The notes under the pieces were generated by a model. It ran no database searches. It saw only the letters and a list, made by a program, of their open reading frames with translations, and was not told where the DNA came from. Position numbers and translations under genes: made by a program. This document shows, piece by piece, positions 46,848 through 56,253 of a stretch of DNA of 64,000 nt; the stretch's first letter is position 1, and each line of letters starts with the position of its first letter. The DNA comes from Planctomycetota bacterium (GTDB lineage Bacteria; Planctomycetota; Planctomycetia; Planctomycetales; Planctomycetaceae), in NCBI GenBank assembly GCA_022600195.1, contig JAHZKX010000051.1, forward strand, positions 248,001-312,000, in the 5' to 3' direction.

Positions 46848-47912
46848 CTACTCTGCAGGAAGCAGAGTGGCAACCTGCAACAGCGTGGGATCAGCGGGCC
46901 ACTTTGTGCGGGCTGTATCGATAATCGTTTTTGCACTGATACTCTGCCCGCGGTTTATTGCGCATAACCCTCGCAATATCTCTACATGGAGTAACTGGTG
47001 CTGATTTGCCGTTGAGATCTGATCAAAGATATGTTGCGCTTGATCGAGTTTTTTCAGTCGCAACGCGGAATCACCGAAGGCAATCATTTCTGAAAGAGAA
47101 AGTGATTTTGGATCATTCTTCTGGCAGATGATAAAATCTTCAAAAGCGGCAGAATAGTCTCCGGAATAGTACAGGCAGCGGGCACGGTGCTTTCGCCAGA
47201 TATGATTATTGGGGAAGTGGTTTACAACCATTGTGTAATAGATGCTGGCCTGTTTCCACTGCTGGTTTGCCTCGCTAATCCGGCCCAATGCAATGGGGAG
47301 GCGTCTGCTGCCTGACATGGTGTGCATAGCGCGTAAGAGAACCTGATGTGCTTCGTCTGATCTCCCGGTTTGTTCATAGAAGGCAGCCAGTTTGAGAGCA
47401 TAATCTTCATCATACGGTTTTAATTCAATGGCGCGTTTCAGACAGGCCATTCCTTCCTGAGTCTGTCCAGCCTGAAAGAAGAGGGTGCCTATGGCGCTCT
47501 GTTTTTCTGAATCATGCGGGCTGGCCGCTCGAATCGCGCGTAATGATTGCAGATATTGCCTTTGATCGCCCATATCATAAGAGAGTTGCGCTTCGATTTC
47601 GAATGTGCCAATATGCCCGGGGTCGATCTCTCGCGCTGATACCAGAAGAATTTTTGCCTGCTTCAGATCACCTTTCGAATAGTGATCGAGAGCCTGTTGT
47701 ACAATTTCATTTGCCTGTACGTTGTAAGGAGACACTCTTTGAAGAGGATTAGCCGGTTCCGACTTTTGATCAACGGGTTTCGAATTTTTTGTCTGTTTTG
47801 AGGCAAATGGAAAATTCGAACCAGACAACGACTGGCATCCACAGCAGAAAAGAGAAGTCTCACAGAACAGAAAGATTGTCAGAAGTAGAGAGAAACGCGC
47901 AGGCCCAACCAT
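46848..47912 (-). CDS. TPR-repeat protein, probably lipoprotein
   Basis: 354 residues. The N-terminus is hydrophobic and contains Cys (SLFCCGCQSLSG), which may be a lipoprotein signal, though the lipobox is not ideal. About six TPR-type repeats follow: IVQQALDHYSKGDLKQAKIL, LGRISEANQQWKQASIYYTM and ASFYEQTG-like units. It would act as a protein-binding scaffold at the membrane, comparable to PilF/PilW pilotins that help secretins insert. It is directly downstream of the secretin gene (three bases between), which supports such a role. Confidence 0.8.
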   Translation of the reverse strand: MVGPARFSLLLTIFLFCETSLFCCGCQSLSGSNFPFASKQTKNSKPVDQKSEPANPLQRVSPYNVQANEIVQQALDHYSKGDLKQAKILLVSAREIDPGHIGTFEIEAQLSYDMGDQRQYLQSLRAIRAASPHDSEKQSAIGTLFFQAGQTQEGMACLKRAIELKPYDEDYALKLAAFYEQTGRSDEAHQVLLRAMHTMSGSRRLPIALGRISEANQQWKQASIYYTMVVNHFPNNHIWRKHRARCLYYSGDYSAAFEDFIICQKNDPKSLSLSEMIAFGDSALRLKKLDQAQHIFDQISTANQHQLLHVEILRGLCAINRGQSISAKTIIDTARTKWPADPTLLQVATLLPAE

Positions 47913-47914
47913 AT

Positions 47915-50236
47915 TTACGGATCTCCTTCCAGGGAAGGTATCGAGACTTCTTCTTCTGAAGGAGGTAATCCGATCAGGTTTCTATTTCGATTCTTTAACT
48001 CCTGTTCAACGTATTTTAGTAGCTGGATGGCTTCCAGATTATTCTTGTCCAGTCGGACGGCAATCTTGCTATGTACTTTCGCTTTGGGCAAATTACCCAT
48101 AGCCAGGTACTTCTTGGCCCGCTTAATATGAGACTGAACAATGCGTACCTGATTGATAGGTAGAAAGTTCTTTTTGAACGTATCCAGGCGTTCTTCCCCT
48201 TCATACTTCTGTCTTTCCCCTTCGGATTGAGCGATTTCTGCCTGTACAATTCGGGGTGTTATTAGAATGATCAATTCTGTGCGCTGTGTAATTTCACGCT
48301 GTAATCGGAATGCATTTCCAATAAGTGGGATGGCACCTAAAAAAGGGACCTGGTTTTTAGCATCAGAAGTGCGCTCCTCAATCAGACCTCCAATGACCAC
48401 CGTATGACCATCACGAACCATTACATTCGTAGTGACTTCGGTAGTTTGTAAGTCGGGAAGACTTGTTCTCGGGTTAATTGTTGCAGAACTGCGTTCGGGG
48501 TGAATTTCCATGCGAATCTGACCGTCGGGTGTGATAAAGGGTCGCAAGTTCAGTACAATCCCCGAATCCAGGAAGTTGACATTCTGGATCGATGTCGTTC
48601 CGTTTTGAGTGACTGTGGAGTAGCTGGTTCGGTCACCGATAATCAGTTCGGCTTTTTGTTTATTCAGGGCTCGTAACTGAGGCGAAGCAATCAGGTTTGT
48701 TTCCGTAATATCTTCCAGAGCTTCGATAAAGCCACTGATGTCACCGTGTAAGAATCCATACTTCAATCCCGCCACATCTGCAATAAATTGTCCGGTTGGC
48801 GGGACAAGCGTGCTTCCAGAACCCGGAAAACCGCTGGAACCATTCAGGGTCTGGCCATTGCCATCTACCAGCAGATTTTTTTCATTTCCTCCCAATACGG
48901 CAAAATTCACGCCGAATCGCATATCATCATTCAGCAGAACGCTGATGATCATTGCTTCGATCACGACTTGCATAGGTGGTATGTCCATCTCTTTCACCAG
49001 ACGGTCCACCTCTTCCAATATTTCGGGGTAGTCACGAATCAGGAGCGAGTCGTTCTGCGCAAAGGAGTCACCACCGGCACTTGTTTCATCGGGTGTGATC
49101 CCTATTTCACTGGGCGTGGTGAGTGAAATAATCCCTACATTTTCGGATAATATCGGTGTAATGAGATTTTGTAATTCCTTGGCACTGATATAAAAGGGAC
49201 TATATAACTTGGTCATGACTTTGCGAGATGACTTCTTTTTTGTTTCCAGTTGTGCCTGTGTCATCACATAAATGAAAGCCCCTTCTTGTTCAGAAGTGAG
49301 CTCCCGTGAACGCAATATGGCATCCAGGGCCTGTGCCGGGGTCACATTTTTCAAATTTGCTGTAATCGTGCCTGTAACACCTTGTCCGGTCATAATATTT
49401 TTTCCGGAAAGTTCACCTAACATGTCCAGGACCTGCAAGATTTCTGCATCCTGAATTTGCAGCGAAAATGTTTCGTTAGAATCTTTATCAGGACTTACTT
49501 TCAGTAACGGCTGTTTTTCCTTGGTATTTTCCGGTGTTGTTTTTTCCGGAGCTGTGTTTGCGGGTTCAGTTTTTTTGTCAGTATTTGCTGGATCCTTTTG
49601 CTGCAAACCATCCAGTTTGCGCTCCAGGTCGCGCAACTGATTCATCTGCTGCATCTGTTTCAGCAATTTCGTTGCCTGTTCGAGTCGATCTGTATTTTGT
49701 GCCAGCTCCACATTCGATTTTTCCTGCGCTTGAATTTGCAGATTTGTCAGGCGATCTACTTGCCTGGTCAAACTAACCAGGCGTGTCTCCATTTTGGAAA
49801 CCTCCCGGTTTTTGACAGCAGAATCTCCATCTGAAGTCAAATGAAACTGAATTGCGTGCGCGCGGTCCGTGTTTGTATTTTTTGTGTTTGTGATTTCGAT
49901 ACCCGGTTCGATCAATAAGCGAGAGCGGGTAGATTCCCTGGAATTCGAATGATTGGGAGTTGCTAACGTCGCAGGTGCCGAATTGGTTGTCTGCTGAACG
50001 GTTTTCGAGTCTCGGCTCTGATTCGTATCGCCTGATTGAGACATCGATTGAGACACCGATTGAGAAAAGCGGGACTGATCGATTTCAACTGGCTTTGTAC
50101 GCTGAGCCTGCGCTTGATGCTGTGATGGAATAAACAGCGACTGAGGCGTTTTGACATCTGTCATGGCGGCGATCAACAATAGTGACAGCCCTGTCAGTGT
50201 TGCCCAGAAAGCCGGTAAAAAAAAATGTCTTTTCAT
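47915..50236 (-). CDS. pilQ: Secretin (PilQ/GspD-like) with C-terminal TPR-like tail
   Basis: About 773 residues from ATG 50236; other in-frame ATGs upstream are possible. An N-terminal membrane segment is followed by a Ser/Gln-rich low-complexity stretch and a coiled region with many Gln/Lys. The STN/N0-N1 domain contains ILQVLDMLGELSGKNIMTGQ. The secretin barrel has VVIGGLIEERTSDAKNQVPF and ILITPRIVQ. Beyond it, KKYLAMGNLPKAKVHSKIAV is a TPR-like helical pair, unusual for a secretin. It would form the outer-membrane gate of the pilus or secretion system. Confidence 0.92.
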   Translation of the reverse strand: MKRHFFLPAFWATLTGLSLLLIAAMTDVKTPQSLFIPSQHQAQAQRTKPVEIDQSRFSQSVSQSMSQSGDTNQSRDSKTVQQTTNSAPATLATPNHSNSRESTRSRLLIEPGIEITNTKNTNTDRAHAIQFHLTSDGDSAVKNREVSKMETRLVSLTRQVDRLTNLQIQAQEKSNVELAQNTDRLEQATKLLKQMQQMNQLRDLERKLDGLQQKDPANTDKKTEPANTAPEKTTPENTKEKQPLLKVSPDKDSNETFSLQIQDAEILQVLDMLGELSGKNIMTGQGVTGTITANLKNVTPAQALDAILRSRELTSEQEGAFIYVMTQAQLETKKKSSRKVMTKLYSPFYISAKELQNLITPILSENVGIISLTTPSEIGITPDETSAGGDSFAQNDSLLIRDYPEILEEVDRLVKEMDIPPMQVVIEAMIISVLLNDDMRFGVNFAVLGGNEKNLLVDGNGQTLNGSSGFPGSGSTLVPPTGQFIADVAGLKYGFLHGDISGFIEALEDITETNLIASPQLRALNKQKAELIIGDRTSYSTVTQNGTTSIQNVNFLDSGIVLNLRPFITPDGQIRMEIHPERSSATINPRTSLPDLQTTEVTTNVMVRDGHTVVIGGLIEERTSDAKNQVPFLGAIPLIGNAFRLQREITQRTELIILITPRIVQAEIAQSEGERQKYEGEERLDTFKKNFLPINQVRIVQSHIKRAKKYLAMGNLPKAKVHSKIAVRLDKNNLEAIQLLKYVEQELKNRNRNLIGLPPSEEEVSIPSLEGDP

Positions 50237-50296
50237 GTTTCGACCATCATCCATGATCGTTCGAATCAATTTCCAAAACTTCAGTGATGCGAACGG

Positions 50297-50962
50297 TTAT
50301 TGTGCAAACTTGATAAACGCAGAAGGATCGTTTTGAATTTTTAGTTCAAATTTTTGCGCGCCCTGTCTCAATATCACATTACGGGTTGCAACCCGCTCTA
50401 ATATATAAGTCACATCTTCGTGTTCGAGAGTTTTGCCTTCATAATACATTTTATTATTGATGATGGCTGCTTTACGGTATTTTCCAATGATGGTTGTCTT
50501 CAGCACGAGATCTGCTGGCAGAACCTGAACGACTTTTTCCTGATTGTGTTGAGATTCTTCATTGGAAGTCTCTGACTCATCAGCAAATAAGATGGGAGGC
50601 GAAAACTGATCTCGATTCACTTTGAACGGATTTTTTTGAACTGCTCCCATTTGGACAGATTGAACGAGAGGATCACTTTGCATCAGTGAATCAAATTGTT
50701 TCCAGGAATTTCGTGTTTCTTCCGGAGAGTCGCTTTGCGCAAAACTCATCTCTGTCTTGACGGGAGGACGGTGAGGCATCGCCTGGGTATTCACTTCGGC
50801 CGGCACGATGGCAGGAGCAGCTGTCCCTCGTAATGCACGATATAAAGGCGGAATCCAGAAGTAGAACCCCACTAGAAATAAGAGGCCCAACAGCAATGTT
50901 TTCTGCCAGCTTACTTTCAAATCGTGTAATAATTGTTCACTGAAAAATTTCACGGGTTGCAT
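50297..50962 (-). CDS. PilP/GspC-like alignment protein
   Basis: 221 residues. One membrane segment (residues ~20-40, KTLLLGLLFLVGFYFWIPPL) is followed by a low-complexity linker and a C-terminal small beta-domain: ADLVLKTTIIGKYRKAAIIN, MYYEGKTLEHEDVTYILERV and NVILRQGAQKFELKI. This resembles the HR domain of GspC and PilP, which link inner-membrane parts to the secretin. Position between PilO and the secretin gene fits PilP/GspC. Sequence similarity is modest, so no symbol is given. Confidence 0.7.
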   Translation of the reverse strand: MQPVKFFSEQLLHDLKVSWQKTLLLGLLFLVGFYFWIPPLYRALRGTAAPAIVPAEVNTQAMPHRPPVKTEMSFAQSDSPEETRNSWKQFDSLMQSDPLVQSVQMGAVQKNPFKVNRDQFSPPILFADESETSNEESQHNQEKVVQVLPADLVLKTTIIGKYRKAAIINNKMYYEGKTLEHEDVTYILERVATRNVILRQGAQKFELKIQNDPSAFIKFAQ

Positions 50963-51077
50963 TTTACTTTATTGAAATATGATCCGGTTAGAGTGGAAAC
51001 GTCTAGCAATGACTGAAAAGCAGGGTGATTTCCCTTCCGGAAGAACCAGACAGGGAAACTTGAATTCGAGTGTGTCC

Positions 51078-51686
51078 TTATCTTTTATCGGCTGCAAGAA
51101 AGGCATTACTAACCCTATTTTCGTCAAAATCAGAAAAATCTCTCTGATTGCCGCGTAATGCGCAGACTGACAGTTCAATGGTTCCTTTGACAAACCCCTC
51201 AAGTTCTTCATCTTGTTTTATGAGGGTAATGTCTGAAACGGTAAACAAACGCTCCTCATGATCCAGGCCGTTCAAAAAATCGATCACGCCGGAATAAGGG
51301 CCAGAAATACTCAGCAAAAAAGGCTGCCTGATGTAGGTTTCGTTTAAAACAAATTCTCCCGGATTCAATTCTGAAACCGTAAGCGATGATGTTTTAGCCA
51401 ATAATGCAACTCGTTGTAAAACCTGATGCGTATCTTTGACTGTCGGGATTCGATGCTGATGCCGATCGATGAACGCCAATCGTTGGTTCAATTCTTGATG
51501 GAGTTGTTCCAGCTGTTTCACTCTGTCGGGGATTTCGCGAATCTCTTGCTGTATCTTCGCAATTTCCTTGTTGAGTTTCTGTTTTTGTTTCAAACCGGGG
51601 AGATAGACGACAAAAGTAAAGATGGCCACTACAACCGAAAGGCCGATAATTGTGATTAAACTATCGCGACGTAATTTTTCATTCAT
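51078..51686 (-). CDS. pilO: PilO-like pilus assembly protein
   Basis: 202 residues from ATG 51686, with AGGAGG nine bases upstream. A membrane segment at about residues 10-32 (LITIIGLSVVVAIFTFVVYL), a coiled-coil (KQKQKLNKEIAKIQQEIREI) and a C-terminal ferredoxin-like domain with FLLSISGPYSGVIDFLNGLD are typical of PilO. It pairs with PilN in the inner-membrane alignment subcomplex. The start overlaps the PilN stop by eight bases. The upstream part of the frame to 51752 is probably not translated. Confidence 0.82.
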   Translation of the reverse strand: MNEKLRRDSLITIIGLSVVVAIFTFVVYLPGLKQKQKLNKEIAKIQQEIREIPDRVKQLEQLHQELNQRLAFIDRHQHRIPTVKDTHQVLQRVALLAKTSSLTVSELNPGEFVLNETYIRQPFLLSISGPYSGVIDFLNGLDHEERLFTVSDITLIKQDEELEGFVKGTIELSVCALRGNQRDFSDFDENRVSNAFLAADKR

Positions 51687-52416
51687 TGCTGAATCCTCCT
51701 GTGCTGGGGATACCCAGGCTGGCCGTTGAACTGAGATCCACGGCAGGGACATACATCCCCGGTGCTTTCACTACCATTCTGAGCCGAAACACTCGCATCG
51801 GTTGGCCTTCAAAAGTACTCTCATTGGATTGAATCAATTCGATTTCCTTGAATAGTCCTACTTGATTCAGGTGCGACATATAGTTGGAAATCGCCAGATG
51901 GTCGGGAGAAAACCCTTCCAGGTTAATGACCAGATTTTCCGTTTTGTAACGCTCTTGCAAAATTTTCAGATCTGCAAGTTCTGGTAAGAGATTTTCCTGT
52001 TCGCCGGGCGGCGTATTTTTTCTGATTGAATTTTCGTTAGATTTGACTTTTTCAAAAGAGAAACGAAATTCATTCAGCGAAACAAAGTCTGGTAACGCAG
52101 TGCTGATAATGGACAACAACTGTGCGGGAGACTCATCAATGAGTATTGAAGCTAGCAGGTTGGCTCGAATTTCCGCATGCTGAATTTTTTGATTCAGTTG
52201 TTCGGGGTTCTCCAGTTGTTCATTCATGAGTTGAGCCCTTTGTTTCAGGGTGTTCTTTTGAGTCTGGAGCTCGTGCTGAATTTCTCTTTGTCGTACCGTG
52301 CCCAGCGTCACCAGGGTGAGGAAGATGACGACGATAGTTCGCCGCCAGATTCGATTCCGGTGCCTTCTTCTTATTTCACGATAACTTGCTGGTAAAAAAT
52401 CAATTTCAGGTATCAT
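51679..52416 (-). CDS. pilN: PilN-like pilus assembly protein
   Basis: 245 residues. It starts with a short cytoplasmic motif EIDFLPASYREIRRR, like the PilN peptide that binds PilM (usually INLLP), then a membrane segment (TIVVIFLTLVTLGTV) and a coiled-coil, then a ferredoxin-like domain containing VINLEGFSPDHLAISNYMS. Partner of PilO and PilM. It is 99 bases downstream of pilM. Confidence 0.82.
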   Translation of the reverse strand: MIPEIDFLPASYREIRRRHRNRIWRRTIVVIFLTLVTLGTVRQREIQHELQTQKNTLKQRAQLMNEQLENPEQLNQKIQHAEIRANLLASILIDESPAQLLSIISTALPDFVSLNEFRFSFEKVKSNENSIRKNTPPGEQENLLPELADLKILQERYKTENLVINLEGFSPDHLAISNYMSHLNQVGLFKEIELIQSNESTFEGQPMRVFRLRMVVKAPGMYVPAVDLSSTASLGIPSTGGFSNE

Positions 52417-52515
52417 AATTTCGCTCTTAGCGGGGTCATTCCGGAGTCGTGAATTTCCTACTCCGGCTTCAATTAAAAAATAAGGTTTTGTTTCAAAGAA
52501 ATTTTCATCAGTATT

Positions 52516-53586
52516 TCAAATCGTACTTTCTTTCATGGCCAATCCCATTGCTGTAGTCCATCTACCGGGTCTTTCCAGGATGGATGTAGAAGTCGGCCAG
52601 CGTTTCAAGCTTTCAAATGGATTTCCCATATTACAATTGGTGTTTAATTGTTCTGACAGAAAATCAATTAACCAGGGGCTGGATTCATTTCCAGTGACGA
52701 TGAGTTGTTCCAGTTTTTTCCCGCGAAATGTAACTTTGTAATATCTGAGACAGTTTTCCACTTCGGTGCTGATCGTTTCCAGAGTCGAACGAATCGAATC
52801 AATCACAGATCGATGAAGTTCGTCACTGGCATCTAAAGTTGGCGAATTGGTCACAATTTTTCGCAGGCGAATTGCTTCGGTCATAGGCAAATCGAGATTT
52901 TCAGCAACGGCCCTGTCGAGGTGATTACTTCCGTGCATAATGTATTTCAGGAATAGCATATTTTGCTGATCGGCAAAGATCACCGTTGTGGCAGCATCTC
53001 CAAAATTCAAATAACAATTGGCCGAATTGATCTGCAAATCCTTAGACACATTTTGAAAACAGCGAATGGTAGCAGAGGGTTCTACATCAATTGCGACAGA
53101 TGTCAGGCCGGCTTGTTCCAGCAGGTTTAATTGTCTTTGCAAGATTCCAGTGTGACAGGCAAGCAGAATGACTTCCTGTTTTGTATTCGATTCTTGAAAA
53201 ACCTGACCAGCGGGCAAATGACGGATTTCAGCATCAGCAACCGGATAGGGGAGTCTTTCCTCTGCCTCCCAGGCAACGACTTTCGCGATTTCTTCGGAAG
53301 GCAGTTGTGGTAACCTGACGTTCTGAATAAATAATTCCTGCGATCCCAGACAACTGATTACGCGTCGTCCTTTGAAATGATGGTCAGACAGAATTCGTCG
53401 GAGCTCAGTAGCGACTTTTGCATCTCGCTCTTCGATGGAACAATTATCATGTATGTCGAACTGCTCCTGGGCAATGGCATGCATAGTACGATTCTGTGGC
53501 GAACCGGTCAACTGGACCAAAGTGGCAGAACTTGGCCCCAGTTGTAAGCCGATGGGACTATATTTTGAACGGTTTAAGGAGATCAT
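52516..53586 (-). CDS. pilM: PilM-like actin-fold protein
   Basis: 356 residues without membrane segments. The N-terminus (SPIGLQLGPSSATLVQLTG) and NCYLNFGDAATTVIFADQQ are the phosphate-binding elements of an actin-like ATPase; EEIAKVVAWEAEERLPYPVA is the PilM signature near residue 95. PilM forms a cytoplasmic ring that binds the N-terminus of PilN. No clear ribosome site precedes the ATG. Confidence 0.88.
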   Translation of the reverse strand: MISLNRSKYSPIGLQLGPSSATLVQLTGSPQNRTMHAIAQEQFDIHDNCSIEERDAKVATELRRILSDHHFKGRRVISCLGSQELFIQNVRLPQLPSEEIAKVVAWEAEERLPYPVADAEIRHLPAGQVFQESNTKQEVILLACHTGILQRQLNLLEQAGLTSVAIDVEPSATIRCFQNVSKDLQINSANCYLNFGDAATTVIFADQQNMLFLKYIMHGSNHLDRAVAENLDLPMTEAIRLRKIVTNSPTLDASDELHRSVIDSIRSTLETISTEVENCLRYYKVTFRGKKLEQLIVTGNESSPWLIDFLSEQLNTNCNMGNPFESLKRWPTSTSILERPGRWTTAMGLAMKESTI

Positions 53587-53617
53587 GGTTTTATTTCTGA
53601 GTGATAGTAATGCTGAG

Positions 53618-54268
53618 TTAATTCGTTAATGTCTGTATGTCTTCCACCCATGCCTGGCCTGTAATCCAGGAGACGGTGATCGGGATGTAAAACGTCGTTC
53701 CATTTCTTGCTGTGGACAAAATTAGTACCGTATCTTCATTTCGGGATGGCCCTGTGCCTCCCATAGGTCCAAATGCCAGATCGCTCACATTTGTTTTTGA
53801 TGTATTTAATTTGACTTGTCTGAGAAAGACCTGTTCAGGCAGATTCATAGATTGTTTTTGAAGAGTTCTAATGTACCTGCTTGCGTCAACACCGCTTCCA
53901 GCGAGTTGATTTTGTGGCACAGGTAAGCTGCCGGCACCGGTATGCAGGATTTCATAACTTTGAGTATTGATGTCAAAGTTGACTGTGTACTGTGAATTAA
54001 ATTTGATGGCGTGGTTTCGTGCCAGGCGTAAATCAGCAGCCACTATGCGAGCCGTCGCTTCCAATGAAAGTGCTCCGCTCCCCCCGGTCGAGATCAATGA
54101 AGCGGAAGCCAGTATTGCAATAATCATAATCACAATCAGCATTTCAATGAGTGTGAAAGCATGTCGGCAGCTTCGAGACCTTTGGTTGGCGCGCACCCAT
54201 TTTGTAAACCTTCTTCGTTTCGAAGAAGACCGGCCGCTTTGCCAATGATGTTGATAAATTTTTTGCAT
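53618..54268 (-). CDS. Minor pseudopilin, GspH-like
   Basis: 216 residues. A basic leader of about 37 residues ends with Ala, then the pilin start FTLIEMLIVIMIIAILA with Glu at position 5. Cleavage by a prepilin peptidase would be after Ala rather than the usual Gly. The globular part contains ARIVAADLRLARNHAIKFNS, characteristic of GspH/FimT pseudopilins. The long leader may be shorter if a later start is used. Downstream of the K-like gene and upstream of pilM. Confidence 0.85.
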   Translation of the reverse strand: MQKIYQHHWQSGRSSSKRRRFTKWVRANQRSRSCRHAFTLIEMLIVIMIIAILASASLISTGGSGALSLEATARIVAADLRLARNHAIKFNSQYTVNFDINTQSYEILHTGAGSLPVPQNQLAGSGVDASRYIRTLQKQSMNLPEQVFLRQVKLNTSKTNVSDLAFGPMGGTGPSRNEDTVLILSTARNGTTFYIPITVSWITGQAWVEDIQTLTN

Positions 54269-54285
54269 ACGTTTTCAATGAAACT

Positions 54286-56253
54286 CTAAGGAGATTCTTT
54301 CCAATCAATTAATGACCAGCGATATCCGGATTGTTCGGCGTTTGCTACTCCGCCGTCATAAGGTTGAAACAAGGGTGGTGCCCAGCGGTATTCCTGATCA
54401 GCCAGATGTTGAATATGTAGAGTGGGTTCCAGGTTCAATCCATAGAGTTGATAATAAGTGTCCCAATCAGGGAAGTTGTATGGACTTTCAAGCCATTCGC
54501 TGAATCCGATCAGGAGCTCACTCGAAAGAGTCCTAATTTCGTTTTCGACTTCCCAGAGATCTTTTAGCCCATTCCAGAGGGAACTTGAAAGCACCCATTC
54601 ATTCAGACGACTGAAGTCAATGGTATGTGCGCAGACGGGACCGCGTATTTGTGTCAATGCCTGCTTATGTCGTTTGATGAGATAACTGGTTGGAGAAGCG
54701 TGGTCGATTTCTCCCCGAATGGTTAATTGCTGATTTCGGTTGTCAACGCCGACAATGGGGTACCATGTGCCCGTGGATCCGGTGTTTCCCGTTCCTGTTG
54801 TCTCCAACCAGATGGCATAGTTCCCGTCCGACGATAAACTGCTGAGATCCAGAACTTCACGCAGTGTCACTGTGCTGTAGGGTTGTTCGATGGAGGTTGC
54901 AGTGGCTGTTCCCGAGAGTTGAATCTGTGATACGTCAGGGTAACTGACAGAACCACCGGCTCCCCTTACATCGTCGTGACAGACAGCCGCGCCTTCAATG
55001 GTTGTTTGTGTTTCTCTATCAAATCGAATGTCTTCGGCCACTATTGAGGGAAGTCGGGGCCAGAGATGCGAGCCTGGAATCAGGGCTTCGCCACCAGATC
55101 CTTTCCAGTTGAAAGCAGTGACGTGTATCCCTTTGCCATTGAATGTAATTTTGTTTTTAGCAACCAGTGTTCCCTGGATGATGACGTTGTCATAGACGCT
55201 GAGCGAACCATTTCGGTAGAAAATTCCCAACGGATTATCTTTTGTCGGCGTCAAGGTTACGTCAGATAATGAAGAGTTAACTGAGACAGCATGATACGTC
55301 GGACCACCTGCATAAATCTGGTAGCTTGAGAACAGAGAATCATCCCAACCAGGAATAGTCAGTTTCTCAGCTGTGACAGACCAGTTTACTTTTAGATCTG
55401 CCAGATCCTGCTGTATGTCAGATGATGGTGAATTGTAAAATGTGATGTTGCCTGCGAGGGGATGTGGATATTGAATGCTCGCGTCGGACAAATTTGTTGA
55501 TGCTGGTGGGAACGTTACAAACCGTTTACCCAGGTCTTGCAGGAATGTGCTGCGCACACCAGAGTTCCAATAAGGATCCCCATAGGGTACCAAGTCATTA
55601 TATAACCAGAGATTACCATCAATTCGATCACAGGGGTCGAGTACGAGTGAGTTATTACCTTCGTCAGCAAACAGAGCGTATTGTCTGATCAGATCGAAGT
55701 CACCGGGGTTGGTCACCAGATCTGTCGCAGCGGCGGAGTCTCCGGGCAGGATAGTTCTGCCAGCCAGGCGCGGTACAAGGCGGACTTTCACTGTAATCTG
55801 ATATTCGGACCGCATGTTATTATTTTCAGCAGACACCCAGGCTCCCAGCGAATGAACTTCCAGTTCTAAAGCAGAGCTGAGAGAATCAGCGGGTGCATTG
55901 AATGAAATGGTATAAGTGCTCTCTCCCTCTGTGTCTGACTGAAATGTGCGTTGATACTGATCGTTAATGCCTGTCCAATCGAGTGAGTTCAGCCGATTGA
56001 GTGCATCGGTGATTCCCGCGCGAGCGGCATTCATAGCCTGGTCTCGTCGTGAACCATTTTCAGAGATCTGTGTGAGGACGCTTTGTGTCTGTATAAAGGA
56101 GTACGTCAAAACCAACGACATGCTTAGTGCAAACATCACCAGAATCAATGAGACTCCCGACCGAGAAGCGCGCACTTTCTGCGATTGACCGTGTTGACGA
56201 ACACCGCTTGACAGATGAGTTTTCACATGTTCTTTCTTAAGGTGTATAAGCAT
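54286..56253 (-). CDS. Large minor pseudopilin, GspK/PilX-like
   Basis: About 655 residues from ATG 56253, with GAGG five bases upstream. The hydrophobic start VSLILVMFALSMSLVLTYS follows Gly and lacks Glu at position 5, as is normal for GspK-type tip pseudopilins. The next region (MNAARAGITDALNRLNSLDW) is PilX/GspK-like. The rest is a long beta-rich part with segments such as TPTKDNPLGIFYRNGSLSVY. It is over twice the usual size for the group, so an extra exposed domain is likely. It overlaps the J-like gene by about 17 bases. Confidence 0.75.
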   Translation of the reverse strand: MLIHLKKEHVKTHLSSGVRQHGQSQKVRASRSGVSLILVMFALSMSLVLTYSFIQTQSVLTQISENGSRRDQAMNAARAGITDALNRLNSLDWTGINDQYQRTFQSDTEGESTYTISFNAPADSLSSALELEVHSLGAWVSAENNNMRSEYQITVKVRLVPRLAGRTILPGDSAAATDLVTNPGDFDLIRQYALFADEGNNSLVLDPCDRIDGNLWLYNDLVPYGDPYWNSGVRSTFLQDLGKRFVTFPPASTNLSDASIQYPHPLAGNITFYNSPSSDIQQDLADLKVNWSVTAEKLTIPGWDDSLFSSYQIYAGGPTYHAVSVNSSLSDVTLTPTKDNPLGIFYRNGSLSVYDNVIIQGTLVAKNKITFNGKGIHVTAFNWKGSGGEALIPGSHLWPRLPSIVAEDIRFDRETQTTIEGAAVCHDDVRGAGGSVSYPDVSQIQLSGTATATSIEQPYSTVTLREVLDLSSLSSDGNYAIWLETTGTGNTGSTGTWYPIVGVDNRNQQLTIRGEIDHASPTSYLIKRHKQALTQIRGPVCAHTIDFSRLNEWVLSSSLWNGLKDLWEVENEIRTLSSELLIGFSEWLESPYNFPDWDTYYQLYGLNLEPTLHIQHLADQEYRWAPPLFQPYDGGVANAEQSGYRWSLIDWKESP

